Shown one piece after another: positions 34,986 through 48,598 of a stretch of DNA of 64,000 nt. The first letter of the stretch is position 1. Each line of letters opens with the position of its first letter. A program made the position numbers and the translations under genes. Under the pieces are notes generated by a model. That model saw nothing but the letters and a program-made list of their open reading frames with translations, had not been told where the DNA came from and did no database searches. Origin of the DNA: Spongilla lacustris (Eukaryota > Porifera > Demospongiae > Spongillida > Spongillidae); the NCBI GenBank assembly GCA_949361645.1, contig OX442420.1, positions 7,465,584 through 7,529,583 of the forward strand, in the 5' to 3' direction.

Positions 34986-35536
34986 GTGAGGCGCAATGGA
35001 ATTTACAAAGCTGATCACCCTTCAATCAAGTCAAGGAAGCAGGATAGGATGGGATCAAACCTAATCCAATATTGAAGACAAACTCAACACACTTAAAAGT
35101 TCAAATAAATGGCCAGATTAAATTCAAAAATAAAATCATTTCATACACCTTATATAACGGTCAGGTATCTATCAGTGACTTGGGATGAACTTTGCTACTT
35201 TGATTAAGGTGTGACCCTTATCATCACAAATGGACAGATCATCCATTTGCATTTAGGTCAAAGAGGACTGGTGACTGTACATATGAAATGCAATGGATTC
35301 AAAAAAGACTGAGCCCTTAATTTTGCACCATTGCTCATACACAGCATGCACATATCAGCGCATGCATTCATCCACATGCTAAATTTACCTATTGTGATTT
35401 GATATCATTGTTCTGGGAGTCAAACATCGATCCCTTGGAATCAATGACTATATGATTAAAAATGTGGATTATTGAGCTGTCTAATGGTAAGAGACTCTTG
35501 AGTCTGCTGCTGGTGCAACATATCCCCTAATCCGTA
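34986..35536. other. Short intergenic stretch
   Basis: AT-rich sequence between the reverse transcriptase relic and the CT-rich minisatellite; nothing recognised. Confidence 0.4.
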
Positions 35537-35539
35537 TAA

Positions 35540-35752
35540 CCCTCCCTCCCTCCTTCCCCCTCCCCTCCCTCCCTCCTTCCCCCTCCCCTCCCTCCCTCCT
35601 TCCCCCTCCCCTCCCTCCCTCCTTCCCCCTCCCCTCCCTCCCTCCTTCCCCCTCCCCTCCTTCCCTCCTTCCCCCTCCCTCCTCCCTCCTTCCCCCTCCC
35701 CTCCCTCCCTACTTCCCTTTCCCCTCTCTCCCTCCCCCTCCCTCCCTCCCTT
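35540..35752 (+). repeat. CT-rich minisatellite, about 25-bp unit
   Basis: Repeats of CCCTCCCTCCTTCCCCCTCC followed by CCT, eight or so units, just downstream of the glycosyltransferase stop codon (minus strand). Confidence 0.9.
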
Positions 35753-35807
35753 GAAAACAATTATGAATCATAATATCGAATGATTTAACATTGCAACTAA
35801 TCAAAGC

Positions 35808-38550
35808 CTAATATACTTGCAGTCTGTCAACACCATAGAGATCTTTTATTGCCTGGGCATAATCTTGAGGAACATGACGTAAAGCCTTAATAGTACTGAA
35901 CACTCCACACCAGTTCTCATGAAGGATCTGCCCCTTCTTCTTGTTTTCCTCAACCATCAAACCATGAATTGCTGTGAAGTTGGCATTATCTAATTTTCTC
36001 TCCAAATCCTCAAAATCATCAAAGTAGGTGATGTGGGGCCACACAAAGAAATCTGCAAACTGGAGCCAATAGTATTCGGCCTCCATGTCCTGTGAGGCCT
36101 GAAGGTTGGGACTGTAAGGGTGTGTACTGCAAGGGTGTGGCTTCATATCACTGTCCGTTATGTTGCCAACTGCTTTGTGCCCGCCCCCGCACCAGACTTC
36201 GGCTAATATGGACCTATCAGCTCCTAGGTCTTTTATTGTTTGAAGGTACTTCATACTGGGGAAAAAGAGTGGAACATTCAGAGCATACAGTTCGGTGATT
36301 TTATATGACATTACGGCATAGGGTAGATATATTACTGCTCGATGCTTGATTAGGTCACTAAACTCATACCATGGATACAGCTCTCGTATGTCCACAATCT
36401 TAAACTTCCTAATCTTGTTTTTAAAGCCATCGTTCCAATATTTTTCATCTCTAATAAATATAGGAATTTCTTCTCTGGTGGGATTATAGGGATTAGTGCC
36501 AACATAGTACCCACTGTAGCTAAACAGAGGAAGCACGTCCAGTCCTGTATAGTGATGGAGCTGTTCAAGGTCATAAACACTTGAGGCTGCAATGACATGC
36601 TTAGGGTCTTCCATTGATGCCAGTGCAGCAAGGTGTTCATTGAGACGTTCAAACTCTTCCTTGGTGCACCTCCCCATGCTGTAACGGTGAGCAGGTATAA
36701 ATATTATGGTTCTGTTGAAGGGCATCCACATTTCACACATGCCAGGCTGGAATAGGCACACGAAGGCATCTGTGTATAGAACCCGAGGGTCCTTCTTATA
36801 AAACTCAAAGTTACGCTGAATCATTTGCTCTGTTAGTCGCGTGTTCATACAAGATGTGTCTCTAAAGTCTCTTTCAATCACATCAGACACTGCTCTGTTC
36901 ATTACCATGCCCCATCTATGCCATACTTCAGGATGGCGAGTTTCTTCCTTTCCAATAGTTAAAAACACCTTTTGACCTAAGGCAATAAGGAGACTTGGAA
37001 CGTCAACACGAGTTGTAAAGTGGAGATCAGATGTCCAAAATTTTAGTGACGTGTTGATGCTACATGGCTTGTATGTGTTGTGAGTCTTGTGCACCCACAT
37101 GGAAGAACACTTCTGCAACACATCTGGCATGGTCTGTTTTGCAATCTTATGTAACCACGTGGCCATTGAAATGCTATCAGATGAAACATATGCATCCGAA
37201 TTGATAGACCTAGCATCCTTTTCAACTGTTGGAAATGAATACTGCATTTGTACCAGCTGCTGTAACCATTCTTTTAACAGTTCAACATCTTGATATCCAA
37301 TGTGAGCAGCTAGGTACAGATCACCCCACAGCTGCTCTATACATTTCATAAACAGCTTGTGCTTGCACTTCCAAAACATAAGAAACTTCAATAAATGCTG
37401 AGTCTTAGCAGAGACATTTCTGCTGGCTGTATATCGTTTGTTATTTAGGCCATCACTTCTGTGAACCACTAGTGGGCGTGGTAAAAACCCCACCTTGAGT
37501 CCAGCATCCCAGTACAATCTTTGGGCAATGTAACTTCGCCAGACGTCCCTAACCTGTTCCTCAACAGTGACCGGTAGGTAGAGTGCCCAAAACCCTGGTT
37601 GGAAGTGTAGAGTGGACTGAGAATTATAGGGTGAAAATACACCCTCTGGTAGGATCAGAGGCTTTGTCTCCTTGGTTCGGTCAAAAAAGAATGGAATATG
37701 CAAACAAGAACTGTACACTTCATCAGCATCAGGTCTGTAGTCAGAGAGAGACTGAAGGACTGCAATAGACCTGCTCTTCACCCTCACAGGTCTTATTTCA
37801 GTGTTAGAGCAGTTACCCTTCCTGACGTCATCGAGAGGCAAGCCTCGAGGCCATGATGGCAAGACTGGCGCACCCAGTGCAGGATATGGGTTGTATGTTG
37901 GCCATGTGTGATCCTTTGGCTCCATGGCATTTACCTCCGATACACTATGCAGGGCCATAGCATTTTCCAACGATGGGGCTCCTGGGGGTCCAGCTCCTTT
38001 GATCCAGAATTTGATCATGTGGTCATCGTCGAAGTCCCATATAACTGTGGCCCCATGCATGCGCAATGGCGTACATATATCCTGCATTCTTGGTAGTAGA
38101 GTTCAAGTATACAATACTTTTCTCTCCACATACGAGACGGCCTTGGTAGTGATCAGGGGGTGTTTTATCCGAATAAACAATTACAACGCACCATCCATCG
38201 AGATTAAGGAAGCGACTTATTGACACTGAAAACATATCTGCTTTGATGGTGGAAACACCCCACCTTCTGCAAGTACTCAGATATACCTCATCAACGACTG
38301 TACACGTTACCTGTGACGTTGTCCACCGTGTGAGCGGTTTGCTTGTGGAACAAGCGGGTGCAAGAGTAGCATTGTGAGGTTTGCAAATGACAGACGGTTC
38401 ATTTACGATACTATCTCTGGCGTAATCTTCGTATCGAGGCAAGTCCGAAACTATTAAGCTCTTACTTCGAGACAAATAGAAGAATAATGAGACGCATAGC
38501 CATAGCAAAGTTGCAAAACACATTCTCAAACTGCATTTTGCTCGGGCCAT
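35808..38550 (-). CDS. STELLO-like (DUF288) glycosyltransferase, broken by a 4-bp frameshift
   Basis: Probable type II Golgi glycosyltransferase related to plant STELLO proteins; its role in animals is not established. The coding region is one exon of about 912 residues if the frameshift is ignored. Residues 8-27 are a membrane anchor (CFATLLWLCVSLFFYLSR). A catalytic-type acidic motif VIWDFDDDH lies at about residue 168, then DVWRSYIAQRLYWDAGLKVG, a hallmark of the family. The N-terminal frame (from 38550) runs through KNAGYMYAIAH into a premature stop; the remaining frame opens at HGATVIWDFDDD. At the junction the plus strand reads ATGCATGC (38055..38062), a tandem 4-bp duplication; removing one unit joins the family-conserved halves. 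The rest of the gene is fully open, which suggests a recent lesion, a polymorphism or an assembly error. Confidence 0.85.
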
Positions 38551-39850
38551 AGATATAGTAATGTCTATTAGCTATATATGGTAATACATGTATGTTATAT
38601 GGCTGCATCCGCCCCACGATACGATAACATAAATAATTGAACAGTTTTATGATGAACTTAACTCATTTCTTTGTAAGGCACACTCAGGTCATCGATATAT
38701 CATACCTGTACGTATGTGTATTAAGCACTCTATAATTTGGATAAAGATAAACCACATCTGTCATAAATCGACATTAAATGTATCCCTTTTGCAGCTACAA
38801 TGTATTCATGACTACAAGGCTAGTGACCGCCTGAGAAAGGGGTGGCAAATGTTATAGAGATGGGTGTACATGTACCCTTCAGTTCCGAGCATTACTGAGC
38901 GAATAATTTATAATCTGTTAAATATATAAATTACGATCATGTGCTGCATGGTGATGGGTGGTGGAGCTAGGTGAACATAACGTGACGGCCTCCCTCGTTG
39001 TACATGAGGGGGACACTTTAAACCAGAGGGGGACATTATATTATTGTCCAGGGGGACAATATAACCTAGGATACATGTATAATGTCCGGGGGACATTTTT
39101 TCCAGGGGGACAGCCATTCCTCCGACAATCAAAAAAGTGTGACCCCATCTCTGTAACTCTAGCTCAATACATCATATCTCAAGGCAATATTCCTGATTTT
39201 CAACTTCACACGATAATAGTAAATGTATTCACCTCAGTGATCTGTCTCCTCGCATCTTAGAATGTAACTTATCTGTTTTGTTTTTTTTTGCCTAACAACC
39301 TCAAAATCACATTAACCATATGTGTAAAATTGCAATTCCACTGCATAAATAGATATGAACCAAATATACAAAGTTATTTTTTATAAACAAAGTAGCTTTA
39401 TCAATTTATTATAATTTTGCTTTTTGGAGTGTCAATTTTCATCTTTCAGAATTGTCCTTCCGCCAGTCTCCAGATAAATAGGATGTGAATGATAGTGCTG
39501 GATCATCGATCGAACAGAGCTGAAGAACTGGGAACATGCAGACACAGATTTTAAAGCTTTTTGCGACAATTATTACTTACTGTTGCATTGTCCATGTATA
39601 CTTCTTGGCATGAAGTTCCACAATTCTGTATTGTTTAAGGGTTTGAAGGTGGAACAGTTTGAAGGTGGAACATGATGCAGTTATGAACTTCTGCTTTATT
39701 TTACTATACATGCATTGTATATCCATCTTTGTGTTGTGTGCATACAATGCATGTGCTTTGCTAACAAATGCATTTTACAGGTTCATAAATAGTGTGCACA
39801 TGCACAAGCGCATGTGCACACATGAATGCATGCTACATAATTGCTTGCAT
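38551..39850. other. Upstream flank of the glycosyltransferase gene
   Basis: AT-rich with a cluster of GGGGGACA words at 39004..39110 described separately, and a duplicated GAAGGTGGAACA near 39643 and 39660. No promoter element or gene was identified with confidence. Confidence 0.4.
39004..39112. repeat. Cluster of GGGGGACA / TGTCC inverted motifs
   Basis: Five GGGGGACA words are interleaved with TATTGTCC and TAATGTCC, forming nested inverted repeats such as TATTGTCC-AGGG-GGACAATA (39040..39060) and GGGGGACATTATA with TATAATGTCC. This may be a foldback element or structured regulatory DNA. Confidence 0.6.
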
Positions 39851-40050
39851 NNNNNNNNNNNNNNNNNNNNNNNNNNNNNNNNNNNNNNNNNNNNNNNNNN
39901 NNNNNNNNNNNNNNNNNNNNNNNNNNNNNNNNNNNNNNNNNNNNNNNNNNNNNNNNNNNNNNNNNNNNNNNNNNNNNNNNNNNNNNNNNNNNNNNNNNNN
40001 NNNNNNNNNNNNNNNNNNNNNNNNNNNNNNNNNNNNNNNNNNNNNNNNNN
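39851..40050. other. Assembly gap, 200 N
   Basis: Exactly 200 ambiguous bases, a conventional placeholder length, so the true size is unknown. Frames drawn across it are meaningless. Confidence 1.
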
Positions 40051-41519
40051 AACTACATGTAGGGTACAGATATATATGCATATACATAAGACTAAATAAC
40101 GATTTCAGGTATGTACAGGTCATCAGTAATATAGTCAACTAAGAACTCATAAATGGTCATTGTAACGTCATCTCCGTCGTCCTGATTTTCATCACGTTTT
40201 CAGTACGTAGCAGTACCTTTTGGCATGTTTGACCTTTCTGTTTCTTATAGTTTGAATGAGAAGCTGCTTTGAAATCAAAATCTCCTTTAATTTCAATTGT
40301 CTGTGTAAAAATGCATCGTTCACAGTGGATTCTTATACTATAGCTTCCATGAGATGGAACAAATAGAACTACTTGGTTTGTCAACTACTGGACACAATGA
40401 GGTACAAGCATGAGGTGCTGAGGATTGGAATTGGTAGGATAAGTTGCTCAATCTAACAGATTAATTATGGCATCCCAATTCAGACCTACATGCTTCTTCA
40501 TTGTTTTTATTGTTCTGTGAAACGCTGTATTGACCTCTGTAAGGCATCCATGTTGACAAATGTTCCAGCTTGCAGAGAAGCCACTTTTATGGCAGTGTCT
40601 GAAATGCTTGTGTTATTTGTATATAGGTACATCACCAATCCTTTCAGTTCTTAGTACTGCATGCAGCCTGTAGAATATTGCCAGCACTCATACCACTTCA
40701 GATGCTTGTTAAAATCATTAGCAGTCTTCATCCTAATATTTTTAAAATGACACATTTGTTTACAGCGTCTACGTATATTTTGACATTTACTTCATGACCG
40801 TAAAAGTAAGTCAATATAAATGACCTGGGGACTAGGCTTGAAATGAAAACCTTGTTTAAAAAGCACCTTGGGAATCGGTTGTAAATTACAGAATTGCAAT
40901 CCCTAGTAGTGTTGCATTAGCCATGAAAGGAATCTTAACTAAAAAGTTGCGCCGCTCGAAGATTAAGGTACACTCTAATTAGAGTTATAATGAGCTCAAT
41001 CATTCGATACATAAAACTATTTTCTGCTGTTTTAAAAGTTACAAAAAAACAGTGCTTGTTATACTAGGAGTCTTTGTAAGTGATTCGGTTTTACACAGAG
41101 CGTATACCAAGTGCAAACACGTAGCCCATTTGATAGCACCTTGGGAATCGGCTGAAGTCCATGAAAAAAGAAATGCAAGCAGATAATAACCTTTGGAACC
41201 TGTTTATTAGAACTCTATCCCCGCCGCTCAACACGTATAAAAGTTTTGCAAAATATGGATATCAACCATTATTTCAGCCCGCCAGAAATATTGAACAAGT
41301 GTAGTTTTCTAGGTTTTGACTGCACAACGGCTTAGATAATTTAGTATCCTACCTGAAAAGCACAGCAGAGTCCTCAATTGCTACCAAACCAATACAAACT
41401 AGCCTTCGCTTCTATGTCCCGTACAATTTCAATCTATCACTTTCGTCACAGTTTTTACCCATTATTTCGGTTACCACTTTTTCGGTACACGTACGTCAAA
41501 TATTGAAGTACCTACCTAA
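40051..41519. other. Region without a recognised gene
   Basis: AT-rich DNA; a CACCTTGGGAATCGG word is repeated at about 40864 and 41141. No exon or RNA gene was identified. Confidence 0.4.
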
Positions 41520-41862
41520 GGTGCTAATTGTTTTAAAAGAACAAAACATTCAATTGACTGAGGGTAATGATTTCATACTTGTGGCCAATTTGATGTTTTG
41601 TCACATCAGTGTAGTTAACAATTAGCCCATTAGTTTGGTTTTAAACACATGGGCTTCGATGCGATGTAGTACGTAGAAAGACGTTTTCACGGCCAATCTT
41701 CTTATTGGAAAGCACAAAACGACCAGCGATGGTCAATGTCAATATGCAATGATATTAAGGGTCTAGATCTCGTACGTACCCTGACTAATGTCAAAAAAAT
41801 TTCGTCTCCTTATTTGGACTTTAATAAGTAACTGCCTGTATGCTGGTTGTTTTATGTGAACT

Positions 41863-41867
<5 letters not shown>
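41520..41867 (+). repeat. Composite dispersed repeat, partner at 59690..60198
   Basis: The first part (41520..41710, with ACTTGTGGCCAATTTGATG and ATCAGTGTAGTTAAC) recurs as reverse complement at about 59690..59880. The second part (41728..41867, with AAGGGTCTAGATCTCGTACG and GGTTGTTTTATGT) recurs in direct orientation at about 60015..60195. Both second parts run straight into a TG tract. Confidence 0.75.
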
Positions 41868-43474
<1,607 letters not shown>

Positions 43475-43687
43475 ATGCAGTGGTTGTGTGCACACTCTCA
43501 GAACAAGCAAGAAAATATAACCTGGTTACAAGCTCAGAGAGTAAAGTTAGTTAGTAAACAACATGAACACAACATTTCTATATTGCAAGATCAGCAACTT
43601 AAAGATAAGATTCTAAAGGAGGAGAACAGTTTAAGGAGGAAGATAGAAAAGAAGTTGCAATGTGTGGCAGAAAAGGAAGTAAAATAA
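43475..43687 (+). CDS. Possible 3'-terminal exon, Lys/Glu/Gln-rich coil (unrecognised)
   Basis: A 70-codon frame rich in Lys, Glu and Gln (for example QDQQLKDKILKEENSLRRKI), predicted helical or coiled-coil. An acceptor-like CACACTCTCAG ends at 43501, and an AATAAA overlaps the stop region at about 43684, which fits a last exon. No upstream exon or family was identified. It could instead be a fragment of a transposon-encoded protein. Confidence 0.2.
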   Translation: MQWLCAHSQNKQENITWLQAQRVKLVSKQHEHNISILQDQQLKDKILKEENSLRRKIEKKLQCVAEKEVK

Positions 43688-43689
43688 AT

Positions 43690-44559
43690 TAATGTAATAT
43701 TATTAAAGTGTTTTATCCAACGTGTCAGTTATTTGTAAAATAATAAAGGTAAGCATAAACAATGCACAATAAGTAATTATGCTAGTAAAAAGATACATGC
43801 AGAAAAAAGGTTACCATGCACTGCATGCTGGCCCACGGAATCCATAATAGAAGCAGCATTTCCACATTGTACTGCAACTGATAACCTTTGTAGCAAGTAA
43901 GAGTAGGCATTGCACTCTCCCGATGCCTGCCTAAGGTGATGGTCAAGCTCTCTCCTGATGTCTCAATGGCTATGGGCGTGATCAGTTATTAATGGTCTGT
44001 ATATTGAACACCTATGGTATATACATGTATGTGGATCATCAAAATGTGCTATACAATGGACATATATATGTGTAAAGCAATCAAAGAAGTCTCAAGTTCC
44101 TAAAGTAATTATTACACATTGGAAGAATGATGAATGTGAATAAATAGGGGAGAACATTATGATATCGCTATACGGGCTATTGCCGTATTGGCAGCTAGAT
44201 TATACATGTATAATGAGATACCTGGCTAAATTTAGATGTAATGTGTATTTGACCCTGTGAACCTTATAAAGAGTACCTATGTTGTATTTTATGCAATTAT
44301 GGCATCATTATCTTGAATACTTTTACAGTAGCTGCATATATGGAGAAGTCAAGCGGTCACAGTTTTTTTATCGCGGTCCATTCACATTGCATACATTGTT
44401 AGTCACCCGCGACGCAATGTTTGAAACGTTATAACTTTTGAAATAGTAATCTGTTTTCCGTGGCAAAAGCATATTTTTGATGCATTCAATTTGCTCTTTT
44501 AGGCTAGGCATAAAAGTTCTAGTTTTATTCATTTTCAAAAATTTATTAAAGTACCTAAC
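43690..44559. other. Region without a recognised gene
   Basis: AT-rich, with several TACATGTA words; nothing recognised. Confidence 0.4.
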
Positions 44560-44800
44560 TTCATGGCACGGTGCCATGCAGATGGCGCAGCCCGCGTAGG
44601 CAAACATCCGGCCCTGAAATCTGAAATGCCGCATACATGTATATCGTATTCGGCCACTCCCATCAGCATGGTGTCATTAGAAGAAGTCCTTTTTCACACG
44701 CACACATGCACTGATGCACACACACACATGCACTGATGCGCACACACACACACACGCACACACACACACACACACACGCACTCACACAAACGAAGCACAC
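44560..44800 (-). repeat. Dispersed repeat with CA tract, inverted partner at 62640..62833
   Basis: Contains GGCAAACATCCGGCCCTGAA, ATCTGAAATGCCGCATACA, TTAGAAGAAGTCC and a CACACGCACACATGCACTGA tract. The reverse complement occurs at 62640..62833, also next to a TG tract. This copy continues unbroken past GCAGCCCGCGTAGG, whereas the other copy is interrupted exactly there by a transposon. Confidence 0.8.
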
Positions 44801-44882
44801 TGCATAGGCGGCCGGAGGGGGGGGGGGGGGGGGGGGTGGGGGCCCAGGGGGCCTTGGCCCCCCCCCCCCCCCCCCTCCCCAG

Positions 44883-45636
44883 CAGTGTTGCCGCGAAATA
44901 ACCTTCATCCTTAATCGTCTATATCGCGATATATCGCGATATGAGCATTTAATCGCGATATAAATATCGCGATATAGTAAATTATTCATGATCAATTATT
45001 GCTTGGTTATTAAATGTTGTTATGGTTACCACGAAGGTATACTAAATGTACTTGCTACCACAGACGATTTCATGAGCGTTGATCGCAAAGCCTTCAAAAC
45101 TGCCCTATGGGAGGCTTTGGAAGGAACATTTTTTTAGCTACATGATAGCTTGCGCAATGTTCCCAAGCGGCCTGTCAGCAGAAATCAATAAGATCCATTG
45201 TTGTGGTGGAGGAATCATCAATCATACGTCCCTACCATAGCTAAGCCAGCAAGCAAGTACTTGCGCATTTTTGCTTAGGTATTTTCCTTAAGAAAAGGTT
45301 GCGCCCGTGGGGGGCGTGGCATCTTGCACGAAAGGCTGCATTGGCAATTGTATATTTCTAAGGCAAAATTCAAACTGAACTGGTTTAACTGTAACAGTAA
45401 ATTATTTTCATTGATATACCTAAATTTATGCTTATTCCCTGCTCGTTTGTAAATTTTATTTCTGTATATCTTTGTTTGCGTCCGTGCACGTAATTTTTAT
45501 TTCTGTATATCTTTGTTTACGTCCGTGCACGTTTATTTCGCGATATGACTAAAGATTAATCGCGATATATCGCCTTTCGCGAAATAAACATTTAATCGCG
45601 ATATATCGCCTTTCGCGATATATCGCGGCAACACTG
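44883..45636 (+). mobile_element. 754-bp hAT-like MITE with perfect 8-bp target site duplication
   Basis: Perfect 14-bp terminal inverted repeats CAGTGTTGCCGCGA ... TCGCGGCAACACTG, flanked on both sides by CTCCCCAG (44875..44882 and 45637..45644). Subterminal zones are packed with TCGCGATATATCGCGATA-type palindromic repeats. There is no transposase, so it is non-autonomous. An internal GTAATTTTTATTTCTGTATATC-type word of about 40 bp is tandemly duplicated near 45450 and 45490. It sits inside a G/C-homopolymer-rich segment. Confidence 0.92.
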
Positions 45637-46206
45637 CTCCCCAGGCTATGGTGCCCCCTTCCCCCCCCCCCACCCCCGATCCCTATAACTATCATCAATC
45701 AAAAGACACTACAACATGCGGAGCATAATTTAGCTTCTAGCGCTCGCTCGCGTGCATTATTAGCAACAATCCAGAGTCAAACGCGGTTACGCGCGTATCC
45801 AAAGTATCGTAAGCCACGCCCCCTTTTGGCACCCCTCGTGTACTCGGCCCCTCCCTTGATAGATGCTGCATGTCAAGAAATTGTGGACATCAATGTATAA
45901 CTCGGCTTACAATTGTGATTTTAAAAATCTGATTGCACCATTAAACTCACTAGGTACTTTAGAGATTTATCAAGTTATTAAAACAGCTAATTAATTTATT
46001 AAATTATATTATTATTATTGTCTTGTAATACGTTAATTGTATGTCTGCATGGCAGGAAAGTTAGGAATAGCAATCGCTGATACATAAAATCCTTCCGAAC
46101 TAAAGCTATCGTCGATTTTAGTGATCTAAGCATACGCATGCGCATCTTAGTTTTACTCGTGCCCCTGCTACTGGATACATTCTGGAGGTCACGTGATATG
46201 TATTTA

Positions 46207-46270
46207 CTCGTTTCCAGACCCTATTTATTGAGAACACCTTGTTTGTCAATAAATAGGGTCTGGGAACGAG
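46207..46270. repeat. Foldback element, 25-bp arms
   Basis: CTCGTTTCCAGACCCTATTT continues to ATTGA and is mirrored after a 14-base loop as TCAATAAATAGGGTCTGG plus GAACGAG, with a single mismatch over 25 bp. Its GGGTCTGGGAACGAG end resembles the foldback ends at 58787..58862, suggesting one family of very small MITEs. Confidence 0.85.
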
Positions 46271-47359
46271 ACTAGGCATGGCTAGCCTTTTGGCGGAGGG
46301 TTGGGTATCAAGCCTATATTTGTACCCGTCTGATTAGTATTGTGGATATAATAGCACTACACTCGATTGCTATCAATAATTCTTGGCCCGGTATACGCTA
46401 GTCTTGCTAGCCAGACGTACATGTACAACATTGAACTTCAATTGGACTGTGAACGAGGGACGCATGTTGGAAGTAAGACTTAGTATTACTGTATACATGT
46501 AGGCTTGAAACCCCCAAAACGCGAAGGTCGAGCTGATAGAACGGCTGCTGTGGAGTAGCTACCACGGTGTCACTATACGAGAGTCGAGAGTACCCCGCTC
46601 GTTTAGCGGTTAAGATGCACGGGCGATTCCGTCCCTGCATTTGCATCGCTCTGACGTTTACCACCACGACTGGTTTGTTTTTGATAACATACTAGAAGTT
46701 CTCGTGGAGGTGTGTTAATTTAGGACATTGCCTTCCACTAGAATTCACATATGCATCGGCGGCGGATATTCCCAGCTGGACTTTCCACTCTGTCCTGTTA
46801 TGTATATGTATATCGTTGATTAATGGCTAGCCAAGGTCGCTCGCGCTCACTTCCATAGCAGTCTCGTTTCCAGACCCAATATACGCAGCTGCTCTGCTAC
46901 GTATACGAGGTGAAGTCTGTCCTGTAGTATTTCTTTCCAACTCCGTCGGAATGTCGGCCAAGGTATACAACAAGGATGAACAGCCGTAAACGTACTCGGA
47001 GAGTGGTTATAACTTATAAGTAGATCACATACATGCACCTTTCTGTGTAATTTGCCCCTACAAATACTAAGCAATGGCACAGAAAAGGATGCCATGATGC
47101 AGCTCTGATATGTCATCAATGAACAGATCGATGGCATGAAGGCACAGCTAGGTAGAACTACATGTATGTATGTACTACCATGCATGTGAAACGTTTACAC
47201 AAATCACCACATGCCACCACCCTAATTAAATAGGTGACCACAAAATGTTGACAGCTACAATGTACTCTGTTAATACCAGCCCTTCTTGAACCTTCCAAGA
47301 TCCACACACACACATACACAACCAATAGATAACCAAATAAATACACCATAACTGTTACA

Positions 47360-47591
47360 TCAATCACCTACATGTATTACATACATCTGCAGAGCCATGT
47401 ACATATAGCTAGACCACACAAAGCCTTCCATTTGAGTTGGGTGCTGAAGTGCTTTCACCAGGTGCATGTTGGAAGGGTGGCTGGCACAGTCCATGAGATG
47501 CAAAACTTTGAGTCCAGTCCTCCCAGGTCCATACCAGGTGGTCATGTAGGCAAGCCTCCTCTCCTGGCAGACAACTGGTGACTGTCCTGTG
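47360..47591 (-). CDS. Possible internal exon, unrecognised
   Basis: After an acceptor-like TTGTACGCACAG the minus strand is open for about 75 codons with balanced composition (for example YMTTWYGPGRTGLKVLHLMD). It reaches a possible GTAGGT donor near 47366. No domain or neighbouring exon was recognised, so this may be chance. Confidence 0.2.
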
Positions 47592-48598
47592 CGTACAACC
47601 AAACCCTCAGCCTCAAAAGGTAAAGGTGGACAATTGTAGCCACTTTAAATTGGTCCTACATCTACATGCATGTAACACGTATTTCCTTCTAAGTTTTATA
47701 GACCCTTTACATCTTAACTTAATTTGATTCATATCCCAGTGGCTGCATCTGGGATGCACTATCAAATTCCTTATCTCTAGGGAGAAGGGCCTCACTGTAA
47801 AAAAATTGGTGGTTTCATCACACCAAATTTGGTGTGCTAGCGCTGTCCCAACTGGCACACCATCTGAGGTGTGTCATTCCCACCTCTCTTTTTGAGTGGT
47901 ATAACCCACTAGTTTAAGAGGCCTGTACCCACGTGTTTTTGTGTGATAACCCCACTAGATTTGGTGAGGTTTGTGCTATATATAGCCCCACACTAGTACT
48001 GCATACCAAAATTAACTTTAATAACCTGTAACCAGTTTTAAATCAGAATCAAAAGAGCACAAAATTTATACAGAGTACATTCAAAGAGTCCCAGTGTTCT
48101 GCAAAAGTCCAAGATGCCATGAAAAGAGCCACTGATGGTTGCCTGGTCTGCTTGCACTGTAAATGTAACATGTACTCCAGGATCCTGCAGAATATAAAGC
48201 AGCCAGACAAGGGCATAAACAGGGAGTGGAAATTGCTGTCAAGCATTCCTGCTGCTTCTTTCACTCCATTCAGACAAAATATTACCAGCATTAGCATCCA
48301 TGCCTAATAAAGAAGTGTACATTAATTTAAAACATCCCAAATTTAATTTAAGAGCTTGCCTGGTCTGAACACAGGTAAGAGGTTAAACTTTTCACTGTTC
48401 AATACACAAGCTCTCCTCAGGGCCGAGTCGTTTGATTTTTCATTTTACTATGGGAAGGCTTTCATTCTGTTAACAAATTTTGTTATAATAAAGTAAAAAG
48501 AAAAGAAGCTTACCTTTCTGCAGACTGGTTATGTGATTAGCGTTGGGTAAAGTCACGCTTGCCTCAATGTCACAAGACGCTCTTGCAGTGAGTTCTAG

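Larger units (their letters stand above)
45637..47790. other. Region with small repeats and no confident gene
   Basis: Holds a foldback element at 46207..46270 and another copy of its end (GTCTCGTTTCCAGACCC) at about 46861. A possible exon lies at 47360..47590. No other coding or RNA feature was supported. Confidence 0.4.

Noticed and set aside
38023..38087. Intron joining the two glycosyltransferase frames
   Set aside because: The frames overlap and the conserved halves meet within a few bases, leaving no room for an intron; a 4-bp duplication explains it better.
39659..40142. Frames spanning the N run
   Set aside because: They are artefacts of reading through the assembly gap.
46590..46650. 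tRNA-like segment (CGTTTAGCGGTTAAGATGC)
   Set aside because: A weak box A only; no box B at the right distance and no cloverleaf could be drawn.
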